NCBI RefSeq assembly: GCF_003544875.1
Contig: NZ_CP032094.1
Span: 1,178,001 to 1,242,000 of the forward strand
Length of the DNA: 64,000 nt
Direction: 5' to 3'
Origin: Vibrio alfacsensis
Lineage (GTDB): Bacteria; Pseudomonadota; Gammaproteobacteria; Enterobacterales; Vibrionaceae
Shown piece by piece: positions 17,914 to 27,061 of this stretch (the first letter of the stretch is position 1; every line of letters starts with the position of its first letter). Below the pieces are notes generated by a model, which was not told the DNA's origin, ran no database searches, and worked only from the letters and a program-made list of their open reading frames with translations. The position numbers and the translations under genes were made by a program.

Positions 17914-18803
17914 ATGAAAAATTTAGTACTGCCAGTTCGCAAAAAATTAACTGCCGCAGTGGCAACATTCACAACCGTAATAACGCTAATAACCAGCTCG
18001 AATCTTTTTGCCAACGAAGCTCCAACTTCGGAGCGTATCGTCAGTGCTGGCAGTGCGGTTACTGAGCTTTTGTTTGCTCTTGATGCCAAAGAAAACCTTG
18101 TTGCCGTTGATGTAACGAGTGAAATTCCTAAAGAAATGACGCTTCCTAAAGTGGGATATCATCGTCGACTCTCTGCTGAGGGGCTGCTAGCGCTCGCTCC
18201 TACCAAAGTGATCGGCTCAGATGAAATGGGACCAAATACAACGTTGGAACAACTGCAATCTGCAGGCGTTGACATCGAAATCGTCAATACAAAAGCGGAT
18301 GTTGATGGCTTATTACAGCGTATTGACCAAATCGCCAATCTTGTGGATCGTCAGCCTCAAGCAGTAAAACTGAAGCAAAAGTATCACAACAAGTTTCGGC
18401 TCTTGAACATAATCAACCAGAAAAAGCCGATAAGAAAAAAGTTCTGTTTCTTCTTATTCATGAAGGACGTGCAGCGAATGTTGCAGGCTTAGATACCACA
18501 CCAGACGCCATCATCAAACTAGCAGGCGGTGAAAACCCTGCCGCGGATAAGCTCACGTCGTACAAACCGCTTTCGACAGAAGCAATGGTAGAAATGCAGC
18601 CCGACGTTATTCTCGTCAGTGGTCGTAGCTACCAAACAATGGGGGGGGCGGACGCGATTTTGAAAGCAATGCCTCTATTGGCGGCAACGCCTGCTGGTAT
18701 GAACAAGAAGTTCGTGACAATCGATGGCCATGCTCTGGTGGGAGGTTTAGGCCTTAAGAGCCTTACTGAAGCTAAGCGTCTTAATCGCTTGTTGTACCCA
18801 TAG
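17914..18803 (+). pseudogene. hutB: Haem ABC transporter binding protein HutB, frameshifted
   Basis: The protein has a signal peptide (hydrophobic to about residue 30, ending LFANEA) and a type III periplasmic-binding fold: RIVSAGSAVTELLFALDA at the start, GYHRRLSAEGLLALAPT, then after the break LLIHEGRAANVAGLDT and VLPM-like MQPDVILVSGRS. The frame breaks at the A4 run 18377-18380; one extra A gives a continuous protein of about 296 residues. A G8 run at 18641-18648 further on is in frame. The break may be a sequencing error. HutB delivers haem to HutCD. Confidence 0.85.
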
Positions 18804-18812
18804 AGAACCCCA

Positions 18813-19850
18813 ATGCTGTTAAAACGACTTCCACTCTCAACGACTCTAGTTACGCTCTCGGGGTTTCTCGCTTTCATTGCCGTGGCTTCGATTACTGTTG
18901 GTCCAATGAATATTAGTTTTGCAGACAGTCTGCGAAGCTTGATTGGCGCAAGCTCTGATCTTGCGCCACATATTCAACTTGTCATTAATGAAATCCGCTT
19001 ACCACGAACGATCTTGTGTATGTTCGTCGGTGCCATTCTTGCAATTTGTGGCGTGGTGATGCAGGGGTTATTTCGCAACCCGCTTGCGGAGCCAGGCATC
19101 ATTGGGGTTTCTGCCGGAGCCGCACTTGGTGGTGCGTTTGCAATTGTGGTTTTTGCCGACTTTAGCCAGCACTACCCACAACTAATGAACTTAGCCGCTC
19201 TGCCATTTTTTGCCTTTCTTGGCGGCGCAATCACCACGATTTTAGTCTATTGGTTAGGCACCAATAAATTTGGCACATCCGTTACCATCATGCTACTTGC
19301 TGGTGTTGCTATCAGTGCGCTCTCAGGGGCAGCTATCGGCTTTATGAATTTTGTGGCCGATGACCAAATGCTAAGAGATTTAGCGCTTTGGTCAATGGGG
19401 TCATTAGCTGGTGCAAACTGGTCTGGTATTGGCCTAGCGGCTGTTACACTATTGATTCTTTTCTATTGGTTCCAGAAGAAGTCAATGGCATTAAATGCGC
19501 TTTTGTTAGGGGAACCTGAAGCCCGTCACTTAGGAGTACCGGTACAAAAACTTAAACGCCAGCTGATTTTGCTCTCTGCGGTAGGTGTCGGTGTGACGGT
19601 TAGTATATGCGGTGCGATCGGTTTTATTGGCCTTGTTATCCCTCACCTTGGCCGCATGATCTCGGGGCCAGACCACCGAACGCTTTTGCCTATCTCGGCG
19701 TTAATGGGAGCTTTGCTATTAACCGCTGCTGATATGTTTGCCCGTGTCGCGGTTGCACCAGCCGAGCTACCCGTTGGTATCGTTACGGCGTTAATTGGTG
19801 CACCATTCTTTATCTATCTACTGTTCCAACAAAAAGGAAAGATCCTGTAA
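18813..19850 (+). CDS. hutC: Haem ABC transporter permease HutC
   Basis: This 345-residue FecCD-family permease has about ten hydrophobic segments. Family signatures include RLPRTILCMFVGAILAICGVVMQ (quoted as RLPRTILCMFVGA), NPLAEPGIIGVSAGA, and GAIGFIGLVIPHLGRM as the coupling region. It starts 9 bp after hutB and its stop overlaps the hutD start (TAATG). Confidence 0.94.
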   Translation: MLLKRLPLSTTLVTLSGFLAFIAVASITVGPMNISFADSLRSLIGASSDLAPHIQLVINEIRLPRTILCMFVGAILAICGVVMQGLFRNPLAEPGIIGVSAGAALGGAFAIVVFADFSQHYPQLMNLAALPFFAFLGGAITTILVYWLGTNKFGTSVTIMLLAGVAISALSGAAIGFMNFVADDQMLRDLALWSMGSLAGANWSGIGLAAVTLLILFYWFQKKSMALNALLLGEPEARHLGVPVQKLKRQLILLSAVGVGVTVSICGAIGFIGLVIPHLGRMISGPDHRTLLPISALMGALLLTAADMFARVAVAPAELPVGIVTALIGAPFFIYLLFQQKGKIL

Positions 19851-20632
19851 TGAATCACACCGCTTTATCAGGCAAAAATATCTCTATGCAGTACGGCAAT
19901 CGAATTGTTCTCGATGACATCAGTATTGATATTCGCGCTGGTGAGGTCACCGCCCTATTGGGGCCAAATGGAGCAGGAAAGAGTACACTTCTCAAGCTTC
20001 TGTGTGGCGAAATACCATCACAGAATGACATCGAATATTTTGGTAAGCAGAAGAATGACTGGGCTCCGTCTGAAAGTGCTAAACACATTGCGATGCTGCC
20101 ACAACACAGCACATTAACATTTCCATTTTTAGCCAAAGAAGTGGTCGAGTTAGGTGCTATTCCACTTTCAATAACCAATAAAGAAACAACACAACTGGCT
20201 CTGCACTATATGGAACAGACGGATGTGTTACACCTTGCAGATCGCCTTTACCCCGCCCTTTCCGGAGGGGAGAAGCAACGCTTACATCTTGCTCGAGTGC
20301 TCACCCAACTTCATCAATCAGGAGAAAGGAAAATACTCATGCTGGATGAACCAACGTCGGCTTTGGATCTTGCCCACCAGCACAACACATTAAAGATCGC
20401 TCGCGAAGCAGCGAAACAACACAATGCGGCCGTTGTTGTTGTATTACACGATCTCAATTTAGCTTCACAGTACTCAGACCGCCTTGTGCTGCTTCATAAT
20501 GGAAAATTAGTTTGTGATGACACGCCATGGAATGCGCTAACGCCTGAACGCATTGAACACGTTTATGGCTATCGTTCGATTGTCACGAAACATCCAACTC
20601 TTAACTTTCCACAAGTCCACGCAGCGGCTTAG
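19850..20632 (+). CDS. hutD: Haem ABC transporter ATPase HutD
   Basis: The 260 residues carry Walker A GPNGAGKST (about 40-48), the signature LSGGEKQRLHLARVL, Walker B ILMLDEPT and the switch His in VVLHDLNLA. It energises haem import through HutC and is the last gene of the operon. A pentanucleotide repeat and a long bidirectional hairpin follow. Confidence 0.94.
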   Translation: MNHTALSGKNISMQYGNRIVLDDISIDIRAGEVTALLGPNGAGKSTLLKLLCGEIPSQNDIEYFGKQKNDWAPSESAKHIAMLPQHSTLTFPFLAKEVVELGAIPLSITNKETTQLALHYMEQTDVLHLADRLYPALSGGEKQRLHLARVLTQLHQSGERKILMLDEPTSALDLAHQHNTLKIAREAAKQHNAAVVVVLHDLNLASQYSDRLVLLHNGKLVCDDTPWNALTPERIEHVYGYRSIVTKHPTLNFPQVHAAA

Positions 20633-20664
20633 TACCTGTTTAAGGCTGGATAAACTAACTCACG

Positions 20665-20695
20665 TCTTGTCTTGTCTTGTCTTGTCTTGTCTTGT
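20665..20695. repeat. Pentanucleotide tandem repeat (TCTTG)6
   Basis: Six exact copies of TCTTG occupy 20665-20694, plus one further T, in the gap after hutD. The array is outside any ORF. Confidence 0.97.
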
Positions 20696-20741
20696 AAGAA
20701 TGCCACTGCACTAACTTAGAACTTATACCCCGCTCAAACAA

Positions 20742-20779
20742 AAGAAGCCCTGCTAACTAAATAGTTAGCAGGGCTTCTT
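20742..20779. terminator. Bidirectional terminator between hutD and luxT
   Basis: A perfect 17-bp stem (20742-20758 with 20763-20779) with an AAAT loop. On the minus strand it is followed by a T-rich stretch. Confidence 0.9.
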
Positions 20780-20799
20780 CTAACTATAAATATAGAGCA

Positions 20800-21261
20800 C
20801 TATTTGCTCATCTGAATCAAGGAGCGTCCAATCAGCCACTCTAACTCTTTTGCACTGTTTTCCCCAAACTGGCTTTCAACGACTTTGTAAAGACGGTCTA
20901 TACCGTTTGCGGCAAATTCATGAGCACTTTCAGACGTCACAATGTGATGGAATAACAAACGTAAAATTGCTAAGAATTCAGGATCCTCAAGCGCTTTAAT
21001 CCAACTATCAGAGAATGCATCTAATCCATTATCAAATTCCAAATGCTCTACGAACATTTTGAAAATACGACCATCTAATGCAGCAGTAAAATCTGTTTTC
21101 TTCGGGAAATGGTGGCTAATGCCCGTACGCGATACCCCTGTCTGTTGGCTTAATGTGGTATAAGACATTTTGTCGTAACCAAGTCTTAGAAGTTGATCGA
21201 CAACGGCATCCATAATCTTTTGGATCGTGATTTCAGTATCTTCTTTACTACGCTTTGGCAT
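20800..21261 (-). CDS. luxT: TetR-family regulator LuxT/SwrT
   Basis: The 153 residues closely match what I recall of V. harveyi LuxT, including the opening MPKRSKEDTEITIQ, the helix-turn-helix LSQQTGVSRTGISHHFPKKTDF and the ending SLIQMSK. LuxT (SwrT in V. parahaemolyticus) affects quorum-sensing regulation, swarming and luminescence. It is a single gene with a long upstream region and the shared terminator downstream. Recognition is from memory. Confidence 0.88.
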   Translation of the reverse strand: MPKRSKEDTEITIQKIMDAVVDQLLRLGYDKMSYTTLSQQTGVSRTGISHHFPKKTDFTAALDGRIFKMFVEHLEFDNGLDAFSDSWIKALEDPEFLAILRLLFHHIVTSESAHEFAANGIDRLYKVVESQFGENSAKELEWLIGRSLIQMSK

Positions 21262-21786
21262 ATTTTAAGCTCTTCTCTTCTTAAATCCATCTAACCCATT
21301 ATCTTATGAGTTTAAAATGAAATTCATCCTCAATATTATGTACTGTCGTTACCCAAATTTATATTAGGTATCAAATCACTTGTACAAAACGCGCCGTAAC
21401 GTGCACTTTACAGTGATACTTCCATCAATACATGTGACTCAAAATCGGCAAAAATCTATTCCATTATAAATTTATGCCGATAACATTCATAAAAATCATC
21501 CTAAAGCCAAGAATGATAACTTTGTGAAAATGGTCAATCGAGAAATAGTCTTATAAATTGATTCCTAGTTCAACTCACCTGACGAAAATCTCATAGAGAT
21601 CTCGCTCGATTGGAGCAAAACATTGACAGATATCACAATAATTTTCTACAACTGACGCAAAAGATGTACGTAACCTATTGTTAACAACATAACATACCGG
21701 CTCTTTTTTGTCCGAAATCATTCATTTTTGTAGATACAGATCAAATACCTGATAGAATACCCGCAGTATTTACAAGAGGATTCGTT
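21262..21786. promoter_or_regulatory. Long control region between luxT and the yfcZ-like gene
   Basis: About 525 bp of AT-rich sequence with no credible ORF. It must hold the luxT promoter on one side and the yfcZ-like promoter (near 21740-21770) on the other. I looked for a Qrr-like conserved core and did not see one. Confidence 0.4.
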
Positions 21787-22086
21787 ATGAGTATCGAATT
21801 AGAACAGAACCAAGTTTGTGAAGCTTGCGGTTGTGCTGGTGAAATGGGCTTTATCATCAAAGAAGGCGACGACGTTGCTGAAGTAACGATTTTCGCAGAC
21901 TCTAAAGCCACACTAGAAGCAGAATTAGCAAAATACGTTGAATTAGCAAAAACAGTATGTGCAAACGTTGAATACAATGTATCTGCCCTAACTGAAGAGT
22001 CTAAAGAACTAAAGGCACGCTTTAAATTTGAAGTAAGTGCAGAAAAGCTAATCTTCGAACTAAAAACTCGCTCTCTAATGCGTTAA
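21787..22086 (+). CDS. YfcZ/YiiS (DUF406) family protein
   Basis: The 99 residues match the small YfcZ/YiiS family: N-terminal CEACGCAGEMGFIIKEGDDVAEV, then an amphipathic helix with many Ala and Glu, then a beta-strand and FELKTRSLMR. The Cys-x2-Cys-x-Cys near residue 12 may bind metal. AAGAGGA precedes the ATG. Its function is not established. It has its own terminator. Confidence 0.85.
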   Translation: MSIELEQNQVCEACGCAGEMGFIIKEGDDVAEVTIFADSKATLEAELAKYVELAKTVCANVEYNVSALTEESKELKARFKFEVSAEKLIFELKTRSLMR

Positions 22087-22113
22087 TCATCGATATTTAA
22101 TCGATAGAGACGT

Positions 22114-22138
22114 AAAAGCGAGCAATCAGCTCGCTTTT
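22114..22138 (+). terminator. Terminator of the yfcZ-like gene
   Basis: A perfect 10-bp stem (22114-22123 with 22129-22138) rich in A before and T after the GC core. Confidence 0.88.
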
Positions 22139-22156
22139 GATCGTTTGTCAACCTGT

Positions 22157-22432
22157 CTAACTCTTGTCTTGTTGAAACACCACCCACTTCAATGCCCCAT
22201 TGGTTTCAAACTCATTCTCATCGCTACACAGTAGCAACACGCCCTCAACGTTTAATATCGCCCCTGTTGTATAAGCTTTGTCATCGTAGTAACAAACTCG
22301 TTGTCCTAACTTGCTATCAGCCACGATAAGGGCCTTGGCATCTGGCGTGCTATAAGATTTAGCCAGCGCAGCACTTGAAAACAGTACGCTTACCATACTC
22401 GCGACGATGAAAGATCTCGATTTTAGGTTCAT
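22157..22432 (-). CDS. Small secreted hypothetical protein
   Basis: The 91 residues start with a clear signal peptide: basic MNLKSR, a hydrophobic core, then SSAALA as the cleavage site at about residue 24. The mature part is about 67 residues with two Cys (RVCYYD and LLCSDE), perhaps one disulfide. I do not recognise the family. Confidence 0.6.
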   Translation of the reverse strand: MNLKSRSFIVASMVSVLFSSAALAKSYSTPDAKALIVADSKLGQRVCYYDDKAYTTGAILNVEGVLLLCSDENEFETNGALKWVVFQQDKS

Positions 22433-22570
22433 AACTCCCCCCTTTATAAGGTAATCATACTATCAGGGATGGATTTCACGTTCTTGGCAGCATCTCATGT
22501 TCTTGATGCTAGAAGCTCATTAGACTTTACGTTATGCTTTTTCTGACTCCTAATCACCAGTATTCTCGTT

Positions 22571-23230
22571 ATGTGCTTTTTCGCTTTTTTGCCTCGCTTT
22601 TTCACTTTGTCTCGCTTATTCCCTTTGCCACGTCATTTATTCACTTTACTAGTTAGCTTTGTGGCTTTATCCGGCACGTCGATGGCTCATGACCTAGACT
22701 ACTACACAAAACTGAACCATACCGACAACTACGGCAATCTTGACCTACGCAACAAGCCTTACACGTCGCTTCCTGACGGCCTCATCGTAAAAGGTAATTT
22801 AGACCTATCACAATCCCCTATCACTAAACTCACTAGAGGGTTGGATGTAGGAGGAAGCCTCACTGCCAAAAACAGCGCGCTGAAAATCATCAGGCCCGGT
22901 ATCAAAATAAAAGGTTATGCAAATCTGTTAGGAAGCCAAATCGAACGCTGGCCAAGAGGAGTAAAACTTGGTGGGTACTTAAACTTGGCCGATACGCCAC
23001 TCGTGAGCTTGCCAGCAAGGCTTAATGTGAAAGGAGACCTAAGCGTCATTAGAACGCCATTAACTCAACTACCAGAGGGATTAGTCGTCGATGGTAACCT
23101 TTACATTGGCGGATCTGCTATTACAACGTTTCCTGAAACAATGACGGTACGAGGCAATATCTTTTTGGGGGGAAACCGGATTTCCAAATGGCCAAGCCAG
23201 CTCACTTTGGGAGGAGCGGTTGCACCATAG
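22571..23230 (+). CDS. Exported 20-residue-repeat solenoid protein
   Basis: After about 55 N-terminal residues (basic/hydrophobic, likely a signal region ending near GTSMAHD) come eight consecutive repeats of exactly 20 residues, from residue 56 to 215. The consensus is x-L-x-L-x-x-T-P-I-x-x-L-P-x-G-L-x-V-x-G, as in NLDLRNKPYTSLPDGLIVKG. The regular Leu/Val spacing fits a short leucine-rich-repeat or beta-helix solenoid, a shape usually used for binding. The exact start and partner are unknown. It is a single gene near other small exported proteins. Confidence 0.7.
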   Translation: MCFFAFLPRFFTLSRLFPLPRHLFTLLVSFVALSGTSMAHDLDYYTKLNHTDNYGNLDLRNKPYTSLPDGLIVKGNLDLSQSPITKLTRGLDVGGSLTAKNSALKIIRPGIKIKGYANLLGSQIERWPRGVKLGGYLNLADTPLVSLPARLNVKGDLSVIRTPLTQLPEGLVVDGNLYIGGSAITTFPETMTVRGNIFLGGNRISKWPSQLTLGGAVAP

Positions 23231-23370
23231 AGGCGACAGCATAATGGATGCAATACCATAACGAATTTGCCACCGTCCGACTATATCAGCGAGTACCGCA
23301 TAAGCTCATTCGCTCTAAACAAGTCGGTCTAAGTAATGACCTTACAAGCCTCTAACCCGTTGCTGAATAA

Positions 23371-23439
23371 ATGAGCGCTTAAGCTATGAGGACTTAAGCC
23401 ATGAGTGCGTAAGCTATGACCACGTAAGCTATGAGTACG
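23371..23439. repeat. 15-bp imperfect tandem repeat
   Basis: Four and a half copies of a 15-bp unit of the form ATGAGNRCKTAAGCY start at 23371, 23386, 23401, 23416 and 23431. Each of the first four contains ATG, two codons and TAA. Confidence 0.85.
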
Positions 23440-23521
23440 TATACAACGACTAGACTAATTGAGGAATGAGGCAGCAAAGCCCGCATTCCTCACATTATGT
23501 GTTTGCTAATGAAATAGGTAA

Positions 23522-24631
23522 TTAAACCTCTTGGTTGTTGACCGGGTTGGCATAACTTGCAACTAAATAAGTTTGAGCCCCCGTTGGCAGCTGCTGCAAT
23601 TTCTCTGCTAGTTGAGACTTTACAGAATCCGTGATGCTTTCATCCTCTCGTCCCGCCGCAAGCAGATTGATCGGGAATACTCGGTAGTTGTTATGAATTT
23701 GGCGGTCGATTTCATTAGCTAACGCGTCTGGAGTTTCAAACTCTTGGTCAATCACCTCGCCAAACGCGACATGAACTTTCCCTTTGTAACCGATAATGCC
23801 TTGAATGATGCTCTCGATATCCTCAAATTCACCTTTTTCATAACGACCATTTTCTGCTTTTTCATACAGTTCTTTTGCTTTCGCAATGTCACACGGATCA
23901 TTTTGATATGAAATTGATACCGGTACGATTTTCAATGAACGCGTGTACTCACCAAAACTGACCTTTTGCTTACGTCCCTCTACGTGGAACATTTTCAAAA
24001 TGGCAGGATCGGTAAAATCATTGCCATCTTTCGCTCGGCCCTCTTTCTGTGCAATCCAGATAGAGTTGCCCGTCTCTAACGAGTGCTTGATGTAGCCTGA
24101 CAATTGCCCTAGCGCTTTCATCATTTCACGAGGCGCTTTTACTGAGCGCTTAACGATAAAGCTTTTGTTGAGCTTCATAAGCTCTGTTGCACATGGTTTT
24201 TTCAATAAGTTATCGCCAATCGCAATGCGCACCGTTCGGTGTCCACTTTGGTGCAAACCAAAATTCACTAAAGCAGGATCCATCGCGATGTCGCGGTGAT
24301 TGGAGACAAAGAGATATGAAGTATTCTTATCTAGCTTATCTAAACCAGAAAATGTGACGCCGTCTGTCGTCGAGTTTAGCGTATCTCGAAGGTATTTCTT
24401 TACCTCCAGTTGAATCGCCTCAACAGAGTTCAATTTGCTCCACTTCGCTTTCAAGTAAATACGAAGCACTGGGGCCATCAATGCTTTAAACCAGCTCGCT
24501 TTGTTATTAAAGCGATGGTTTATAATTGCACTAATGAACTCATCATCTTGGATCAATCGATCCAAAGCAGCAGGAATTTCATCGTCGTTATATGGACGAA
24601 TTTCAATATAAGGATCGTTATTGGTTGTCAT
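23522..24631 (-). CDS. Glycerolipid acyltransferase-like protein
   Basis: This 369-residue protein has a PlsC/PlsB-type core: NHRDIAMDPALVNFGL at about residue 108 as the catalytic His/Asp motif (spacing one longer than the usual HX4D), then SFIVKRS and a GNSIWIAQKEGRAKDG block that fits the EGTRS-type substrate site. It should transfer an acyl chain to a glycerol phosphate or related acceptor at the membrane. Substrate and regulation are unknown. It is divergent from the cupin-type regulator gene. Confidence 0.75.
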   Translation of the reverse strand: MTTNNDPYIEIRPYNDDEIPAALDRLIQDDEFISAIINHRFNNKASWFKALMAPVLRIYLKAKWSKLNSVEAIQLEVKKYLRDTLNSTTDGVTFSGLDKLDKNTSYLFVSNHRDIAMDPALVNFGLHQSGHRTVRIAIGDNLLKKPCATELMKLNKSFIVKRSVKAPREMMKALGQLSGYIKHSLETGNSIWIAQKEGRAKDGNDFTDPAILKMFHVEGRKQKVSFGEYTRSLKIVPVSISYQNDPCDIAKAKELYEKAENGRYEKGEFEDIESIIQGIIGYKGKVHVAFGEVIDQEFETPDALANEIDRQIHNNYRVFPINLLAAGREDESITDSVKSQLAEKLQQLPTGAQTYLVASYANPVNNQEV

Positions 24632-24819
24632 CTTTCAATTCATTCTTTAAAAAGCTGGCACATTTTACGCATAGTTTTGCCAACTCGCAGCAACTCAAAC
24701 CATACTTTTAACATGGTCATACCAGTAGCATTACAATCTTGGCAAAAAACTCGGTTAACCGGTTGGCATTCAAAAGCTTTAGCGGTAACCTTATCGGCCC
24801 AAAAACTCCGGTAATCATA

Positions 24820-25428
24820 ATGAACTACGCAATTGAATTTCACGATACACATTTCCCATTTCTGCATGTCACAGCGCGTAAAAAAGCGCTTAAGCACAGT
24901 TTACTGTCTGTCGTAGAAGGGCTCGTGATCATCAAATTGGGTAAGCAAGAGTATGCCATTGAACCAGGTCAATACTTTTGGATTCCGCAAGATTGTTTGA
25001 GTTCCCTCACTTTTTTACCTAATACCAGATTGAATCGTTGCGACTTTTCAATCCGCCTGACTGACGAATTCCCCCAGCAAGCGGGGTTCTTTAAACCATC
25101 AAGTTTACTTAAAGCACTGGTTCAAAAGCTATCTATCACACAACAACGTGACCAATACCAATTGGATTTACTTGCGGTTGTGAAGCATGAAGTATTAGCT
25201 CTGAGACCAAGCTTAAACAACTCGCCTCTCACAAACTCGATCAATCAATGGCAGCCAGGCTGTGAAGAGCGCATTTCTCGTGAATTGTGCCTGGTTCTCA
25301 CATTACGAGAAGCAAGAAAGATGAAGCTATCGGGCAAAAAACAACAAGATATCGTAGAGCGACTATTCGCGGGAAATGAAGAAGAATTTGAGCAACTGTG
25401 CTTTTTAGTCTTTGGGGAAGCACTCTAA
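24820..25428 (+). CDS. AraC-like cupin-domain protein without a clear DNA-binding domain
   Basis: From the ATG at 24820 the protein has 202 residues. The first 100 look like an AraC-type arm (cupin): VVEGLVIIKLGKQEYAIEPGQYFWIPQDCLSS. The C-terminal half (ISRELCLVLTLREARKMKLSGKKQQDIVERLFAGNEEEF) is helical but lacks a normal pair of AraC helix-turn-helix motifs. It may be a diverged regulator or ligand sensor. It may control the adjacent acyltransferase. Confidence 0.6.
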   Translation: MNYAIEFHDTHFPFLHVTARKKALKHSLLSVVEGLVIIKLGKQEYAIEPGQYFWIPQDCLSSLTFLPNTRLNRCDFSIRLTDEFPQQAGFFKPSSLLKALVQKLSITQQRDQYQLDLLAVVKHEVLALRPSLNNSPLTNSINQWQPGCEERISRELCLVLTLREARKMKLSGKKQQDIVERLFAGNEEEFEQLCFLVFGEAL

Positions 25429-25505
25429 ACTCTTATTTGTTGAGACAGTGCATACATTACGGCTCTTCATCCGATACTCTGTTGAAAAGCAGAAAACTCA
25501 AATAG

Positions 25506-25533
25506 AAAAGGCAGCCATTTGAGGCTGCCTTTT
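25506..25533. terminator. Terminator between the cupin gene and the GntR gene
   Basis: A perfect 11-bp stem (25506-25516 with 25523-25533) with A4 before and T4 after. It can serve both convergent genes. Confidence 0.88.
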
Positions 25534-25556
25534 AAATTGTTGAGTTGGAATCGAGT

Positions 25557-26213
25557 TTATTTAACACTCTTTCCGGCAAGTTCAGCAAAACTGGTAATAT
25601 TCTCTTTCGCTTCTTTCCAAGCTTTTTCCGCATCACCAGCACAAATTGCATTAACCAACGGCTTGTGACTTAAACCACTTTGAGACAAATCGTACTCGAT
25701 ATGAGTCATCTCGATATAGCTTTTCAGTTGATTGGCGATTTGAGCGTATATCTTAGCAAATCGTGGACTGTGACTAAGTTCGACCACTTTTTGGTGGAAG
25801 TCAAAATCCATCTTATAAATCGCTAACGAGTCTTCGCCGCTATCACACACACGACAAAATTCGTTAAGAAGTTCAATTAACTCTTCTTTGTCTTGTTCCG
25901 TGGCGCGTTCTGCTGCCATCGCAGCGGCTTGGCTCTCAATTGCAACCCTCATATTGTATAGTTCCCACAACTCTTCATCATCAAGCGTGAAAACATGCCA
26001 ACCGACATAAGGTTTTTGAACAACGAGTCCCTCATGTGATAATGAGTTCAAAGCCATACGAACAGTACTGCGCGAAAGCTCTAACTCTTTCGACAATGTA
26101 CTTTCAACAATTTTTGTACCTTGCTCCAACTGACCGTCAGTGATCATTTCCCTGATGTATTCTGTCGCTTGCTCTTCCAAGCTTTGCTTATTTATTTTCA
26201 TTTCCCGACTCAT
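25557..26213 (-). CDS. GntR-family regulator, FCD type
   Basis: The 218 residues have an N-terminal winged helix (GTKIVESTLSKELELSRSTVRMALNSLSHEGLV) and an all-helical FCD effector domain (YNMRVAIESQAAAMAAE; His in MDFDFHQKVVELSH) that usually binds a carboxylate with a metal. An ATG 4 codons in (MKINKQS) is an alternative start. A symmetric site upstream suggests autoregulation. The controlled pathway is not visible. Confidence 0.87.
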   Translation of the reverse strand: MSREMKINKQSLEEQATEYIREMITDGQLEQGTKIVESTLSKELELSRSTVRMALNSLSHEGLVVQKPYVGWHVFTLDDEELWELYNMRVAIESQAAAMAAERATEQDKEELIELLNEFCRVCDSGEDSLAIYKMDFDFHQKVVELSHSPRFAKIYAQIANQLKSYIEMTHIEYDLSQSGLSHKPLVNAICAGDAEKAWKEAKENITSFAELAGKSVK

Positions 26214-26301
26214 TAACGGTTATGCTTCGTTCTTAGCGACAATTGTCTCACAAAATTGTGACTAAAGTCATTTTCGTTTACTGTTAATCAGTATAACGCC
26301 G

Positions 26302-26325
26302 ATTGTCAGACAGTTTTCTGTCACA
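26302..26325. promoter_or_regulatory. Candidate GntR operator
   Basis: TTGTCAGACAG-TTTT-CTGTCACA contains GACAG/CTGTC arms about 90 bp upstream of the GntR gene. The placement suits an operator for the FCD regulator. Confidence 0.4.
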
Positions 26326-26413
26326 CATCGACTTTTTGTGTTCGGAAAAGTGGGCAAAAACAGAACATGAAAAGGGAACAAACACCGTAAAAAGGTAACG
26401 GGAAAACAAAAAG

Positions 26414-26444
26414 ACGTCCGATCAACTTGTTTGTCTTCGGACGC
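26414..26444 (-). terminator. Terminator after the secreted 160-residue gene
   Basis: An 8-bp stem (ACGTCCGA with TCGGACG, 26414-26421 and 26437-26443) followed on the minus strand by TCTTTTTGTTTT. Confidence 0.75.
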
Positions 26445-26549
26445 CTGAGTATCTAAATAAGGAAATACTAACCTTTAGTGCGGATTTCGCGTTGGGAGTT
26501 GACAACAGATCGTGAGCGATGAATGTCTAACACGATGCAAGGCGCCTCA

Positions 26550-27032
26550 TTAAAACGGCACTTCAATTTGCATCATCCAATCGGCGTCGTAGTAGTCATG
26601 CCATCGGTAATCAAAACGCATTCTGGGTTGATCGCCGTTTTTCTCTCCAAGACCAATACTAAACATCAGGCCATGGCTGCGCAGCCACTCTTCTGTGCTC
26701 ATTTTGTTCTCTTCGTCTTTGAGCTCTTCCGGCATCCAAACCCCTAAACCGAAGTAATTATTCTCAAGGTTTTGCGTTAAGAATGGCGTATCTTCTTGTT
26801 TGATCGCCCACTCATCCCAATAATTTTCTGGCGGCTCATCATAGGTTTTTTCGGATTGATACCAGTTCAATGTTTCCGTGCTCAGCACTCCGATGCTGTC
26901 CATCACATCTTCACATAGAGGAACGATGTTATCCGCAAAAACGACCGAACGATCAGATAAATAGTTACATGCAAAACTCGCTTGTGTTGCAACAAGCAAT
27001 GCACATGTACTAAATACGGCGACTCTGACCAT
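26550..27032 (-). CDS. Secreted hypothetical protein, 160 residues
   Basis: A signal peptide is clear (MVRVAVFSTCALLVATQASFA then CNYLS). The mature part is acidic with many Trp and Tyr (NWYQSEKTYDEPPENYWDEW, RFDYRWHDYYDADWMMQIE). Two Cys near residues 22 and 39 could pair. No family is recognised. It follows the nadD-like gene on the same strand by about 30 bp and may share its transcript. Confidence 0.6.
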   Translation of the reverse strand: MVRVAVFSTCALLVATQASFACNYLSDRSVVFADNIVPLCEDVMDSIGVLSTETLNWYQSEKTYDEPPENYWDEWAIKQEDTPFLTQNLENNYFGLGVWMPEELKDEENKMSTEEWLRSHGLMFSIGLGEKNGDQPRMRFDYRWHDYYDADWMMQIEVPF

Positions 27033-27061
27033 TTAAAATTTAACCTCTTAAGTTACCAGAA

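Noticed and set aside
21262..21786. Possible Qrr small RNA near luxT
   Set aside because: I did not find the conserved Qrr core or its terminator hairpin.
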